NCBI RefSeq assembly: GCF_029873635.1
Contig: NC_080423.1
Location: 106,873,988 to 106,937,987, forward strand
Length of the DNA: 64,000 bases
From: Malania oleifera
Taxonomy: Eukaryota; Streptophyta; Magnoliopsida; Santalales; Ximeniaceae
Direction of reading: 5' to 3'
This document shows positions 48,240 to 59,112 of the stretch, piece after piece (the first letter of the stretch is position 1; each line of letters starts with the position of its first letter). The notes below the pieces were generated by a model. That model saw only the letters and a program-made list of their open reading frames with translations. It did no database searches and was not told where the DNA came from. Made by a program: the position numbers and the translations under genes.

Positions 48240-48620
48240 CCGGTGCTAACAATATTATCATCCTTGTCTTATTAGCGATTCATTTGGATCAAAGATTTTA
48301 CTTTATAAAAGAAAAAGAAAAGAAAATAAGAAGCAACCTCATTTTTCACCGTCTTTGCTATTTATATTAAATATTGTTAAAAACAAAGTTCATTTTAATA
48401 AGACTAAAAATTAGAAAAATTAAATATTAATGATGAGTAAAATAAAAAATTTGTTCATTTGATTTGGTATCTTTAAATTTTTTTTTCTTCCTTTTCTTGA
48501 TAAAACATGAAAATATGGATACCTTAATATTTTAATATTTTTTGAGTTATAAACAAAACCTAAGGATTCACCTCCCGGCAAAGATCCAAATCCGCTCCAA
48601 TTATTAGGAAAATACATAAC
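48240..48620. repeat. U2-unit spacer block
   Basis: Contains TTAGCGATTCATTTGGATCA, AACAAAGTTCATTTTAATAA and CACCTCCCGGCAAAGATCCA. Related blocks occur at about 49120-49340, 56190-56545 and 57130-57460, so each U2 gene travels with the same spacer. Confidence 0.75.
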
Positions 48621-48794
48621 TCTTATTTCATCAAAATTTTAATTTATTTTAGTTTTATAAATATAAGCTAAATAGGATGTTAGTTTTCAATTTATAGTTT
48701 TTATTTTAAAACACCCTCAACTTTTTTCACTCTATTCAATCTTATTACAAGGACTAATACTTACTTAAACCAAACATAATCCATAAGCCAAAAA

Positions 48795-48801
48795 TTGAAC
48801 T
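48795..48801 (-). terminator. snRNA 3'-end box of the 48808 U2 gene
   Basis: AGTTCAA on the minus strand follows the RNA end, in the context CAAAGCTAGTTCAA. This fits the plant snRNA 3'-end signal CA(N3-10)AGTNNAA. The copies at 55765 and 56705 have the same box. The 50628 copy has a weakened form. Confidence 0.7.
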
Positions 48802-48807
48802 AGCTTT

Positions 48808-49003
48808 GATGGGGTGCGCCAGGCCTAGACTACAATGCAACACCTATGCGACGCGCAAGAACCCTAATAGCAAGCTATTTGGTGAGCCCTTCCCCTAAAA
48901 AAATTAATTTAATATCATGTGAACCAATGGTCCACGTATCAGATATTAAACTGATAAGAACAGATACTACACTTGATCTTAGCCAAAAGGCCGAGAAAGG
49001 TAT
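48808..49003 (-). ncRNA. U2: U2 spliceosomal snRNA, copy 1
   Basis: Minus strand, about 196 nt, starting ATACCTTTCTCGGCCTTTTG and running through AAGATCAAGTGTAGTATCTG (branch-site pairing element GTAGTA), the TTAATTTTTTTAGGGG Sm site, and the 3' stem-loops ending GGCGCACCCCATC. U2 pairs with the intron branch site in the spliceosome. A TATA element (CCCATAAAAAGG, 49026-49037) and a USE (GTCCCACATCGG, 49069-49080) lie at about -30 and -70, and a 3' box follows the gene. All expected parts are present, so it is probably functional. Confidence 0.95.
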
Positions 49004-49025
49004 GCTTAATTAGTTATTTCAACTT

Positions 49026-49080
49026 CCTTTTTATGGGTAAACTCTACTTTGACTCCTCTATTGAGCTTCCGATGTGGGAC
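49026..49080 (-). promoter_or_regulatory. U2 copy 1 promoter: TATA and USE
   Basis: USE GTCCCACATCG matches the plant snRNA consensus RTCCCACATCG exactly. About 32 bp separate it from the TATA element, the spacing of Pol II-transcribed plant snRNA genes. Confidence 0.85.
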
Positions 49081-49589
49081 ATAAGACAAGAGGTTCAACA
49101 CTTCACTAAGAGTTCTCTTTTTATTAAATATTGTTAAAAACAAAGTTCATTTTAATAAGACTAAAAATTAGAAAAGGTAAATATTAATGATGAGTAAAAT
49201 TAAAATTTTGTTCATAGATCAAATATATATAAAAAAAAATAATTACTTTTCTTGATAAAACATGAAAATGTCCCAAGGGATTCACCTCCCGACAAAGATC
49301 CAAATCCGCTCCACCAATTATGAGGAAAATACATACAATTAAAAAAAAAAACATTACCCATGTTTTCTATTATTGAAATAAAATAACTTATTTATTTTAA
49401 TATAACTATATAGTTGATAAAACATAAACTTTTGAGAAGAATAATATAAAATAAAATTGAAATAATACATTACAAGGTACAATTAAATAAAAATGCTATA
49501 TTTAAATTCGCACACATACATATTTAAGCAAAGGATAATGTGTATGGCTCAGATCATTTGAAATAATAGCTATCCATGAAGCTAGTAGA

Positions 49590-50339
49590 GAATCCATGTC
49601 GTTCAGATCAATGATTTCTCATATCCAAGCAAATTGTCGTCTTCAATTAATCAAAGATATTCCAACAGTTTTATATGAAGACAGTGTTGCATATATAGCT
49701 CAACTAAGAGGGGGATACATAAAGGATGACATAACAAAACATATAGCTCCAAAATTTTTCTATGCACATGAACTCCAGAAGAATGATAATATAGATGTTC
49801 AGCAAATCCGATCAAATGATAATCTAGCAAATTTGTTCACCAAAACTTTGCCTACTACAACATTCAAGAAATTTGTTTATTTCATCGGAATGAGACATCT
49901 TAAAGATCTTAGTAGAACGAGTTAATATATGGGTGACATCTAAGGGGGAGTATTATGAAAAATATGAATGTCACCCCTTATCTTCCACTCCTTCACCCCT
50001 TCGTTTTTCCACCCCAATAAATTCTTTGTTATCCATATTGCCTTATAAAAGGGCATCATTCCCCTCTCATTTGGAACACACACATTGCATGCTTGTATAC
50101 ACACATTGCAAGCTTGTATACACATTTGCATGCTTGAAGTAAGTAGGTATACAGAAAGAAGATGGGAGATAAAGAGAAAAGAGATATCTTATATAAGGTT
50201 GAAGATATTTGTACAAGGCCAGTTTCAAATTATCTTATAATTTCTCCCGAGATAATAAAGTTTTTTATTCCATCCGCTCATAGAGTAGGCATAGCCGAAT
50301 CACGTAAATTTTTGTCTCATCTCTATTTATTTTTTTGCA
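49590..50339 (+). mobile_element. Ty1/copia fossil: RNase H end plus 3' LTR
   Basis: About 49596-49925 encodes the C-terminal RNase H region of a copia polyprotein (the HIAPKFFYAHELQ and ANLFTKTLP signatures). A polypurine tract AAGGGGGAG follows at 49943-49950. A likely 3' LTR runs from TGAAAAATATG (about 49956) to TTTTTTGCA (about 50339), with a CCTTATAAAAGGG box near 50041. The rest of the element is missing on the 5' side, so this is a truncated remnant. Confidence 0.85.
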
Positions 50340-50627
50340 TACATATTATAACAAATATAAAAATAAAAGCTAAGTAATTAAGGGGCATAATGTTCACAAT
50401 TAAACATAACACATAAAGATAAGGTGATACCTAAAGGGCAATTTAGATTCTTTAGCTATGTGCAACATAAGTGAAATAGTACACCAATAAGGAGTAAGCT
50501 AATAATACACTTTAATATTTTTAGTCAATATTTTTCAAATTTCAATTCAAAAAAGGGTCTAAAAATAAGTATCATCCATGTTAAAACTAGCTAACTATTA
50601 ACTAAGTCAAAAAATTAAATTAGTTTT

Positions 50628-50824
50628 GATAGGGTGCGCCAAGCCTAGGCTATAGTGCAACACCTAGGCGACGCATGAGGACCCCAATAGCAAGCTAGTG
50701 TGATTGGTCCTCCCCTAAAAAAAATTAATTTAATATCATGTGGACCAGTGGCCCACGTATCAGATATTAAACTGATAAGAACAGATACTACACTTGATCT
50801 TAGCCAAAAGGCCGAGAAAGGTAT
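50628..50824 (-). ncRNA. U2: U2 spliceosomal snRNA, copy 2
   Basis: The 5' half is identical in its key parts to the other copies, including GTAGTA and the Sm site. The 3' half is the most diverged of the four full-length genes (GGACCAATCACACTAGCTTG; GGGGTCCTCATGCGTCGCC), partly with compensating changes in the stems. Its promoter has TATA CCTATAAAAGGG (50847-50857) and a USE with one mismatch (GTCCCACATAG, 50891-50901). The 3' box is weakened (AATTTAA). Possibly a variant U2 or one beginning to decay. Confidence 0.9.
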
Positions 50825-50846
50825 GCTTAGAGAGATATTTTGACTT

Positions 50847-50901
50847 CCCTTTTATAGGTAGCTTTCTCTTTGCATTTTCTCTTCAACTCTCTATGTGGGA
50901 C
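50847..50901 (-). promoter_or_regulatory. U2 copy 2 promoter: TATA and USE
   Basis: TATA-like CCTATAAAAGGG and USE GTCCCACATAG sit at the usual snRNA spacing. The USE deviates from consensus in its last base. Confidence 0.75.
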
Positions 50902-50999
50902 AAACAAAAAGAAGTTTCACCGCTTCAACTTGAGGGTCTTTTTCTGTTCTTTTTGTTCTTTTACTACATTAACTACCAAAAACAAAAGAGAGAATAACT

Positions 51000-52090
51000 C
51001 ACCAACATTTACATTTGGTAAATATGGATAGAATGGAATTGGAGATAATGAAATTGAATTTCTCATTTTAAAATATAGAATGGAATGAGAGATAATGAAA
51101 TCGAACTGCTCATTCTTAAAAAAAAGAAAATAATTTTTTTAATTTTATTTTTTTATGTTTCCTATTTCAAATCCTCATCCCATTTCCCTTACCATCCTAT
51201 TCTATTTCATAGACCAAATATTATTTATCCTTTTAGGCACCTTGTGTTATTACTTCAGATATTATAGAAAAATTAAAATAAAAAACCAAGAAATAGAAAT
51301 AAAACTAAAAAATGAAAGCTAATGAGAGGTTTGGTTAGTATTTTCAAAACTAAAAATAAATTAAAATGGCTAATATTTTCAAAACTAAAAATAAATTAAA
51401 ACTAACTTAAACTTATATTCAACTTTGTCCTTGAATTAAATAAGAGTTTAAACTAGGATTAAAATAATAAAAATGTGAATATATAAATTTAAAAATATTA
51501 TTGTACCAAATAAAAATTACTAAATTTATTTCAGTTACTAAATATAACTTTGAACACACATTTTGGAGCTCCAAGAACAATCTTATTATACATGAAAATT
51601 CAAAATTAATAAAAATAATTTTTCAATGAATATATTTTCAAGTTTTTAGAAATTTGATGGATTATTTTAATTAAATTTTGCTTTCACAAATTTTATTTGA
51701 ATTATATGTATAATTAATAATTATTAAGCCATAAACATCAATTTTGTATATTAAATAAAAAGTCACATTTGTATTCAAATGATACCATGAATGATGACAC
51801 TAATAAATTGTCCGAACAAATTTACTCAAGCATGTTGTGGCACTACGCAATACATTACATAAGCCTAATCACTTTAGTCACACACACATGATGCACTTCA
51901 AGTCAAGAGCCTCAACTTGAAGTACAAAAATTAAGAGTTTATAATTGTTAAAAACAGTCGAGACCTCTATTTAATTTATAAAATTAGTTGAAGCTTAAAT
52001 TATGTTATAAAGCATACATTAAATATTATTGGTTTATTTAATTTCTCAATGAATCATAATATTTTTTTAATACTTAAAATAAATGTCTTC
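51000..52090. other. AT-rich repeats, no gene
   Basis: Includes the second copy of the duplicated flank (51236-51355), a duplicated ATATTTTCAAAACTAAAAAT (51340-51400), and an inverted partial copy of the TTTGGTATCATTG element family (CTCCAAGAACAATCTTATTA near 51570). No coding similarity. Confidence 0.45.
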
Positions 52091-52095
52091 TAATA

Positions 52096-53690
52096 CAACA
52101 ACAATAACAACAAAACCAAATCTTAAGTCCCACTAGATAAGGTCGGTTATATGAATCATTTTTCGTCAATTTATGCGATCATAGACCATTTCTTTTTATA
52201 GATTCTGAAATATTAAATTCTTACTATCTCCTCCTAAGTTATTTTAGGTATACCTCTACCGTTTCTACTGTCCCTCACAGTAACTAACTCACTCTTCTTC
52301 ACTAGTGCACTATGTGGCCTACGTTGTAAGTGTCCATATCATCTGAGTCATCTCTCTCTTATCTTATCTTTTATAGGAGTTGCACCTAACTTACCGCGAA
52401 TATGTTCATTCCTTAATTTATCTTTCAATGTTATACCACTTATCCATCTAAGCATTCTTATTTCGATAACTTTTACTCTTTGGATATTATGTTTCTTCAT
52501 CGCCAAACATTCCGATCCATATAACATAACCCTTTCAATTTTAAGGGTAATCTATGATCACATAGTACACTTGAAACACTTCTCCATTTTACCCAACCTA
52601 CTTTAATTTTATGCATTACATTATCTTTAATTTCTCGTTCAACTTGCATAATAGATTCAAGGTATCGAAATCTACAAGTGCTATTTATTTATTTATCATC
52701 AAGTTTAATTTTGTCTCCAATATTCCTCATATCATTACTAAAATTACATTTCATATATTTTGTCTTATTTTTACTTATCCTAAAACCTCTAGATTCTAAA
52801 ACTTCTCTCCATAATTCTAATTCAATTTCTACTTCATGCCCAGTTTTATCAATTAATACAATATCATCTGCAAACAATATACACCATGGAACCTCTTTTG
52901 AGTACTCTTAGTCAATTGATCCATCACTAAAGCAAAAAATAAGGATTCAAAGTGAATCCCTAATGTACACCTATGGTGATTGAAAATTCTTTAGTTTCTC
53001 CATCTATAGTCCTTAATTACATCAATATACCTACTGCATACACCCTTTTTTTCTAAAACTCACCATAAAACTTCCCTAGGTATTCTATCATATGTTTTAT
53101 CTAGGTCAATAAATATTATATGCAAGTTCCTCTTCTTTCCCCTAAACTTGTCCATTAATCTTTTTAAAACTATGATAGATTTCTCAGGCATAAAATCAAA
53201 TTGATTTTCTAATACCTTCGTTTCTAACCTTAATCTTTGTTCAACTACCATTTCCCATAGTTTCATCGTCATAAGTTTAATTCCACAATAGTTATTACAA
53301 TTTTGAATATCTCATTTATTTTTGTATATAGGTAGTAAAATGTTTTTTCCTCCATTCATCTGGCGTTTTCTTAGTTTTTATAATTATATTTAAAAAATTA
53401 ATTAACCATATAATTTTGTTATCACCTAAGCATTTCCAAACTTCAATTGAGATGTTATCTAATCCTATAACCTTCCATTTTTCATCTTTTTTTAGTGCAA
53501 ACTTAACTTCGTTAACTCTAATTTCACGAATAAATCTCACACTTTGTCTTTTCCTTATTTGACAATTCTAAGTTTAAGTCTTCTATTTGATTTCATTAAA
53601 CAACTTACTAAAGTTACTTCGTCATCTTTCTTCTAATACATCCTATAAATCATGTTCCTTCTACTAATTTTTTTTTTTTTTTGGGGTATG
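52096..53690 (-). mobile_element. RTE-type LINE, 5'-truncated
   Basis: Minus-strand translation gives reverse-transcriptase blocks in order: VGLDNISIEVWKCLG (about 53460), KLWEMVVEQRLRLETKVLEN (53210-53270), IIFIDLDKTYDRIPREVLW (53060-53120), FADDIVLIDKTG (52840-52877, catalytic motif), ELWREVLESRGFRISKNKT (52750-52810), then the RTE-type C-terminus VGWVKWRSVSSVLCDHR (about 52550-52600). The 3' end is GACCTTATCTAGTGGGACTT followed by a GTTGTTATTGTTGTTG tail, the usual plant RTE terminus. The endonuclease domain is absent, so the insertion is 5'-truncated, as is common for LINEs. Several frame changes and stops separate the blocks, so it is dead. Confidence 0.88.
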
Positions 53691-53899
53691 GTTCGAAACT
53701 CTAACTTGGACAATCCCTTTATATCCACTTAGGCAACACTAACTTGAGAGAATAAAAACCATTATTCTGAAAATCAAATCGGACCAGCTTGTCCAACCTT
53801 GTTTGACTGGAACCTGACACATGTTTGATCCCAATGTTGGCTAAAATCTGAAAATAGAGTGACCTGGTGGAGAACCAATTGACCCGATGTGAACCGGTC

Positions 53900-54210
53900 G
53901 AAATCACTGCAACCCAGGTTTGTTATTGGGTCAATAGGTTCATTTATTTTAATTTTAAAATATTTTTTAAAATAATTTTATGTCAAAATGGTAAAACTCA
54001 TTTACCTAAAGATTAATTTTTTAAATCAAAATTCTAATAAAAAAGTAAAAAAAAAAAAAAAACAAACAAACAAAATAACAATTTACAAATATAATTCTTA
54101 AATATTTTGAAAATGAAAGTTACTATGATCTTACTTGAATTTGAGAGATAAATGTTAAATATATATGACATAATTCTTAGATCTCTTCTATTTTTCATTA
54201 TTTATAATTA

Positions 54211-54262
<52 letters not shown>

Positions 54263-55760
54263 GACATCAAGTTAATGTCACTAGTTCAAGCACTAGTTTG
54301 ACTGACCCGATGGTCTTTCCAAGTTAATCAACAATCTAATTTTCAAAATTATGATGAAAATATTGTTGTCCACCTATTGACGCAACCTTGGTAATTCACT
54401 AGGCAAACCACACTAGATAATCGAACCTAATATCTTGAAGTCTCCAAAGCCCAACTTCACTCGTATCACTTGAGCAAACCCACCTGAGCTCCTTCTATTA
54501 AATTTTAATTACCAAATTTTAAATTTCCTTCATTTGATTATCCCTCATAAATTTTATCCTTCATTTGATTATCACTTTAATGAAAGCCCAAGAACTGAAT
54601 TTGGCCAAGCTCTATCATCTATCAACTAAGATTAAGTATGATCCAAGTAATGCCCATTCTAAAAAACAAATTAATAAATTAGCCCCAATTAATTATATAA
54701 AAGAATATTATTAAAATAATGCAACAAATAAAAGAATATTGTTATCATAAATTTTTTTAAAATTATGAATCCACAGCAAGAAATAGAAAAGGAATAACTA
54801 TAATTATTACAAGTGAGATTAAATGATAAAATTATATTTTATTTGCAGAATGACTATTCCTTATAATAAGATGAAACATAATGAGAAATTTGGGAATAGA
54901 TCATAGACGTATCAATTATTTCATATGTATTCCTTATTACTTCATCTGCCATATAATAATAAAGAAATAGACATTTCCCATTCCTTGGTGAAATTTAAGA
55001 AATAATTATTCATTATATTTTCCTTTTTATGTACTCATAAAAAGTTTTGCTTTGTTATTTGTTTTATGATAACAACATAATTCCATTCTCACAACTTATT
55101 TAGTCCCTTTTATATTGTTTACGTTATCAGTTTTTTGTTTGTGTTGTTATTAGTTATCTGCGAAATATTGAAAATTAGATTTTATCACTCTTAGTTGTTT
55201 TGACAACTTCTTGTCAGAATATTTTGAAATATAATCATATTAAAAATTAATTTTTTAGACTAAATCATTCATTTAATGCATACGCCTTATTAGAATTGAA
55301 TTAAAATGATCATATAAATTTAAAAATATTGATTAAAATAAGTGTGTAAATTTTCAAAAAAAATGACAAATAATAAAATTCATTTGCAAAATATATTTTT
55401 AATATTTTCAATTGTCATTTACAATAAGATTATTTTGTAAAAAAAAAATTGAAATATAATAATTGAATGAAATATTATAATAACTTATTTTTATTATAAT
55501 ATTTTTAAAATTTGCATTATTTTATTAAATGAAAAAAAAGAGTATTTATTTCATTAAATTTTTAATTTGTTTTGGTTTTATAAATATTAGCTAAATAGGT
55601 TGTTAGTTTTCATTTTATAATTTTTGGCTTTTAATTTTTTATTTTCATAATATTCAACAAAAATACCGAAACACCCTCAACTCTTTTTACTATATTCAGT
55701 CTTCTTACAAGGACTAATAATTACATAAACCAATAACCCACAAACCAAAAATTGAACTAG
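53900..55760. other. AT-rich spacer with a partial TIR-element copy
   Basis: 55.1-55.7 kb resembles the interior of the elements at 18082-18780 and 33521-34038 (TTTTCAATTGTCATTTACAA; TTTTATAAATATTAGCTAAA). No gene recognised. Confidence 0.45.
54212..54259. repeat. (TA)n microsatellite
   Basis: About 23 TA units in AT-rich intergenic DNA. Confidence 0.9.
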
Positions 55761-55764
55761 CTTT

Positions 55765-55961
55765 GATGGGGTGCGCCAAGCCTAAGCTATAGTGCAACGC
55801 CTAAGCGATGCTCAAGGACCCTAATAGCAAGCTATTTGTCGAGCCCTCCCCCCTAAAAAAATTAATTTAATATCATGTGAACCAATAGTCCACGTATCAG
55901 ATATTAAACTGATAAGAACAGATACTACACTTGATCTTAGCCAAAAGGCCGAGAAAGGTAT
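55765..55961 (-). ncRNA. U2: U2 spliceosomal snRNA, copy 3
   Basis: Full-length on the minus strand, ATACCTTTCTCGGCCTTTTG to GGCGCACCCCATC, with GTAGTA and the Sm site kept. TATA CCCATAAAATGG (55984-55995) and a USE with one difference from consensus (ATCCCACATTG, 56028-56038) precede it. A good AGTTCAA 3' box follows. It lies 940 bp from copy 4 in the same direction with a shared spacer, so the two are tandem duplicates. Confidence 0.93.
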
Positions 55962-55983
55962 GCTTAACAAGTTATTTCAACTT

Positions 55984-56038
55984 CCATTTTATGGGTAAAT
56001 TATACTTTCACTCTTCTCTTCAACTTCCAATGTGGGAT
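55984..56038 (-). promoter_or_regulatory. U2 copy 3 promoter: TATA and USE
   Basis: ATCCCACATTG against the consensus RTCCCACATCG, and CCCATAAAATGG at snRNA spacing. Confidence 0.75.
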
Positions 56039-56189
56039 AAAGGACAAAAGGTTCAACACTTAAATATTAGCTTTCTTTTCCTTTCATGCAGGGTTGCATC
56101 ATTCTAGAAAAATAAATAATCGTCCCATTAATAACGATTTGCTCTGGCTACTGTTTCGAAATCCGCTTTTTGCTTTATTTGTATTATTA

Positions 56190-56545
56190 TTATTGTCTCA
56201 TTAGCGATTCATTTGGATCAAAGATTTTATTTTATAAAATAAAAAGAAAAAAAAAAAAGGAAACTCATTTTTTACTGTCTTTTCCGTTTATATTAAATAT
56301 TGTTAAAAACAAAGTTCATTTTAATAAGACAAAATTAGAAAAATTAAATATTAATAATGAGTAAAGTCAAAAATTTGTTCATTTGATTTGGTTTTTTTTT
56401 TTTTTTAAATATTCCTTTTCTTGATAAAATATGAAAATATGGATACCTTAATATTTTTATATTTTTTGAGTTATAAACATAACCCAAGGATTTACCTCTC
56501 GGCAAAGATCCAAATCGGCTTCATCAATTATGAGGAAAAATACAG
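56190..56545. repeat. U2-unit spacer block, copy between genes 3 and 4
   Basis: Same order of motifs as 48240-48620 (TTAGCGATTCATTTGGATCA; AACAAAGTTCATTTTAATAA; CTCGGCAAAGATCCAAATC). Confidence 0.7.
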
Positions 56546-56704
56546 AAATTTTATTTCATCAAAATTTTAATTTGTTGTTAGTTTTCAATATATAGTTTTT
56601 ATTTTAATACACCCTAAACTTTTTTCACTATATTAAATCTTATTACAAGGACTAATAATTACTTAAACCAAACATAATCCAAAGCCAAAAATTGAACTAG
56701 CTTT

Positions 56705-56900
56705 GATGGGGTGCGCCAGGCCTAGGCTACAGTGCAACACCTAAGCAACACGCAAGAACCCTAATAGCAAGCTATTTGGTGAGCCCTTCCCCTAAAAAAA
56801 TTAATTTAATATCATGTGAACCAATGGTCCACGTATCAGATATTAAACTGATAAGAACAGATACTACACTTGATCTTAGCCAAAAGGCCGAGAAAGGTAT
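56705..56900 (-). ncRNA. U2: U2 spliceosomal snRNA, copy 4
   Basis: Full-length on the minus strand with all conserved elements. TATA CCCATAAAAAGA (56924-56934) and a perfect USE GTCCCACATCGG (56966-56977) precede it, and AGTTCAA follows. Nearly identical to copy 1, including the CTCACCAAATAGCTTGC loop region. Probably functional. Confidence 0.95.
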
Positions 56901-56923
56901 GCTTAATAAGTTATTTCAACTTT

Positions 56924-56977
56924 CTTTTTATGGGTAAACTCTATTTTGACTCTTATCTTGAGCTTCCGATGTGGGAC
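56924..56977 (-). promoter_or_regulatory. U2 copy 4 promoter: TATA and USE
   Basis: Perfect USE core GTCCCACATCG with a TATA element about 32 bp closer to the gene. Confidence 0.85.
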
Positions 56978-57700
56978 AAAGGACAAGAGATTCAACACTT
57001 CACTAGAGTTCTCTTTTTATTTCCTGCAAGGTTGCATCATTTTAGAAAAATATATAATCATCCCATTAATAATGATTTGCTTCGGCTGTTGTCTCGAATC
57101 CGCTTTTTGCATTATTTGTATTATCATTCGTCTCATTAGCGATTCATTTGGATCAAAGATTTTACTTTATAAAATAAAAAAAATAGAAAATGAGAAACAA
57201 ACTCATTTTTCACCATCTTTTCTATTTATATTAAATATTGTTAAAAATAAAGTTCATTTTAATATGACTAAAAATTAAAAAAATTAAATATTCATGATGA
57301 GTAAAATCAAAATTTTGTTCACAGATTTGATATTTTTTTTAAAAAAAAAATTATCACTTTTCTTGATAAAACGTGAAAATGTCCCAAGGGATTCACCTCC
57401 GGGCAAAGATCCAAATCCGCTCCACTAATTATGAGGAAAATACATACAATTTTTTAAAAAAAATTAAAACATTACCCATATTCTCTATTATTGAAATAAA
57501 ATAACTTATTTATTTTAATATAATTAATTAGTTGATATAACATAAACTTTCGAGTAGAATAATATAAAATAAAATTAATACATTAAACTGTACAATTAAA
57601 TATAAATACTATAATTAAATTCGCACACATACATATTTAAGGAAAACAGGCTGAATTTGAGGCAGAAAAATATTTTCCATATATTGCTCTATTTATTCTA

Positions 57701-58121
57701 GGGGTGAGCATAATTCAGTGAAAACCGAATTAACTGGCCGAAATTGGTCAGTTCGGTTAGGGTAAAAATCCCGGTTTGGTCGGTTCGGTTATAATTCTAC
57801 AAAATTCCGATTAATCGGTTTCGGTTTGGTTAAGGGTAAAAAAATTTCAGTTAACCGATTAACCGAATTACTAATTAATTATATTTTAAATATAATTTAT
57901 GAATATAAATTTTGCAAGGCATTTAATTCAACTGGGTTTGGTTTTAAAAAAAATTATATTTGTATTTTATTTTTAGTAATTAATTTTAAATAATTTCAGT
58001 TAAAATCAATTAACCGAATTACCTAAATGGACAATTCAGTCGGGGTTCGATCGATTCGGTTAATGATATTATTTAACAAAATTTTTCTATTAATTACCCG
58101 AACTAAGTGTTTGCTCACCCC
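57701..58121. mobile_element. TIR element with ACCGAATTAACCGA-type repeats
   Basis: Perfect terminal inverted repeats GGGGTGAGCA (57701) and TGCTCACCCC (to 58121), with TA on both outer sides. The interior (421 bp in all) is packed with CGGTTCGGTT / AACCGAATTAACCGA motifs in both orientations. A TA duplication would fit a Tc1/mariner-type (Stowaway-like) MITE, but only two bases support it. No coding capacity. Confidence 0.7.
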
Positions 58122-58219
58122 TAATTTATTTGGTCTTCTTAGGTTGAAAGATCCACCAATGCGCATCCATTTAAATACACCATTCTGCAAAGAGCATTTT
58201 GGGTCATTCGCTTAGGCAG

Positions 58220-58298
58220 ATAGCATATAAGCCATTCAGCTTCCATTTTATAGTCAACTTCCTCGTTTGCCTCTTCCCTCCTGCTCCCGATGTGGGAC
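58220..58298 (-). promoter_or_regulatory. Orphan snRNA-type promoter
   Basis: USE GTCCCACATCGG (58287-58298) and TATA CTATAAAATGG (58242-58252), with U2-like spacing and flanking sequence (AACTTCC-type). The expected RNA start near 58221 is followed by ATCTGCCTAAGCGAATGACC, not by U2. It does not match U1, U4, U5, U6 or U3 as I know them. Either an unknown small RNA or a promoter left after the gene was replaced. Confidence 0.6.
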
Positions 58299-58429
58299 AA
58301 AAGAAGGGGTTTAGCAGAATCAGTTGAAGGCTTTGGCCACGCTCTTCTCTGTGTCTACAGATTTACGAAGGGAAAAAAAAAAAAAAAAAAATCTTAAAGT
58401 AGAGGTTTTGGATTTGGAACTGTACCTAA

Positions 58430-58606
58430 TTTGAAAAGGTGTAGTATAAAATTGTATTAAAATTTATCCAAAACTATCTAAATTTATGCTCCCCAATACT
58501 ACCTAGTAGTATTTGAAAATATGAATTTTGAAATTTGAATTTGAATTTATATGAATTTGAATAAAATTTAATATAATTTTATACTACTCGAAAACCCTAG
58601 AAGCAA
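58430..58606. repeat. AT-rich foldback element, copy h
   Basis: GTAGTATAAAATTGTATTAA on the left is mirrored by TTTAATATAATTTTATACTA on the right: a long near-perfect hairpin that interrupts the region downstream of a decayed U2 promoter. Confidence 0.65.
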
Positions 58607-58611
58607 GGTAT

Positions 58612-58695
58612 GATATAGAATGCCTTTCAACTTCCTTTTCAAAGGCAATTTCCTCTTTGCCTCTTCTCTTCGGCTTCCGATATTCAACATGAAAA
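58612..58695 (-). pseudogene. Decayed U2 promoter remnant
   Basis: AAGGTATGATATAGAATGCC followed by CTTTCAACTTCC and TCGGCTTCCGAT aligns with the 5' end and promoter of the U2 genes. Both USE and TATA are mutated and only about ten bases of the RNA start remain. Beyond that lies the foldback element. Confidence 0.6.
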
Positions 58696-59112
58696 AAGAG
58701 GCTTAGCAGCTCAGAAGTGGGTTTGCAGAAAAATTAAGGGGAGAGGAATTCATGAACGCCTCTCAATCTTTCATTTCCCAGCCATTGCAGCTTATAAACT
58801 CAAGAAGGAATAACTTAACATGCTCATATGAATAGAATTTGTCTAAATTTGTCAACTGGGATGATAATATCCATAGAATTCGGGATTGTCAAATTCATGG
58901 TTTTCAAAAGAAAGGGGAGGAAAATGAAATATGGCTCCAAATGTAGATATAACAAGAAGAACAAAATTTAATTATGTTTTATGAACTGTTTCAATTATAC
59001 AAATGGTGGATGAAGGGTGGAGGGAGGGGGGGAGATCTTAAAAATACATAGAGTCTTAGGATGTGGTGGTTTGATCTTATTTATCATCAGAGAAAACGAA
59101 AAAGTTAAAACT

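Noticed and set aside
56870-57278. Open frames starting MILAKRPRKVC over the U2 genes
   Set aside because: They are plus-strand shadows of the minus-strand U2 RNA and its spacer.
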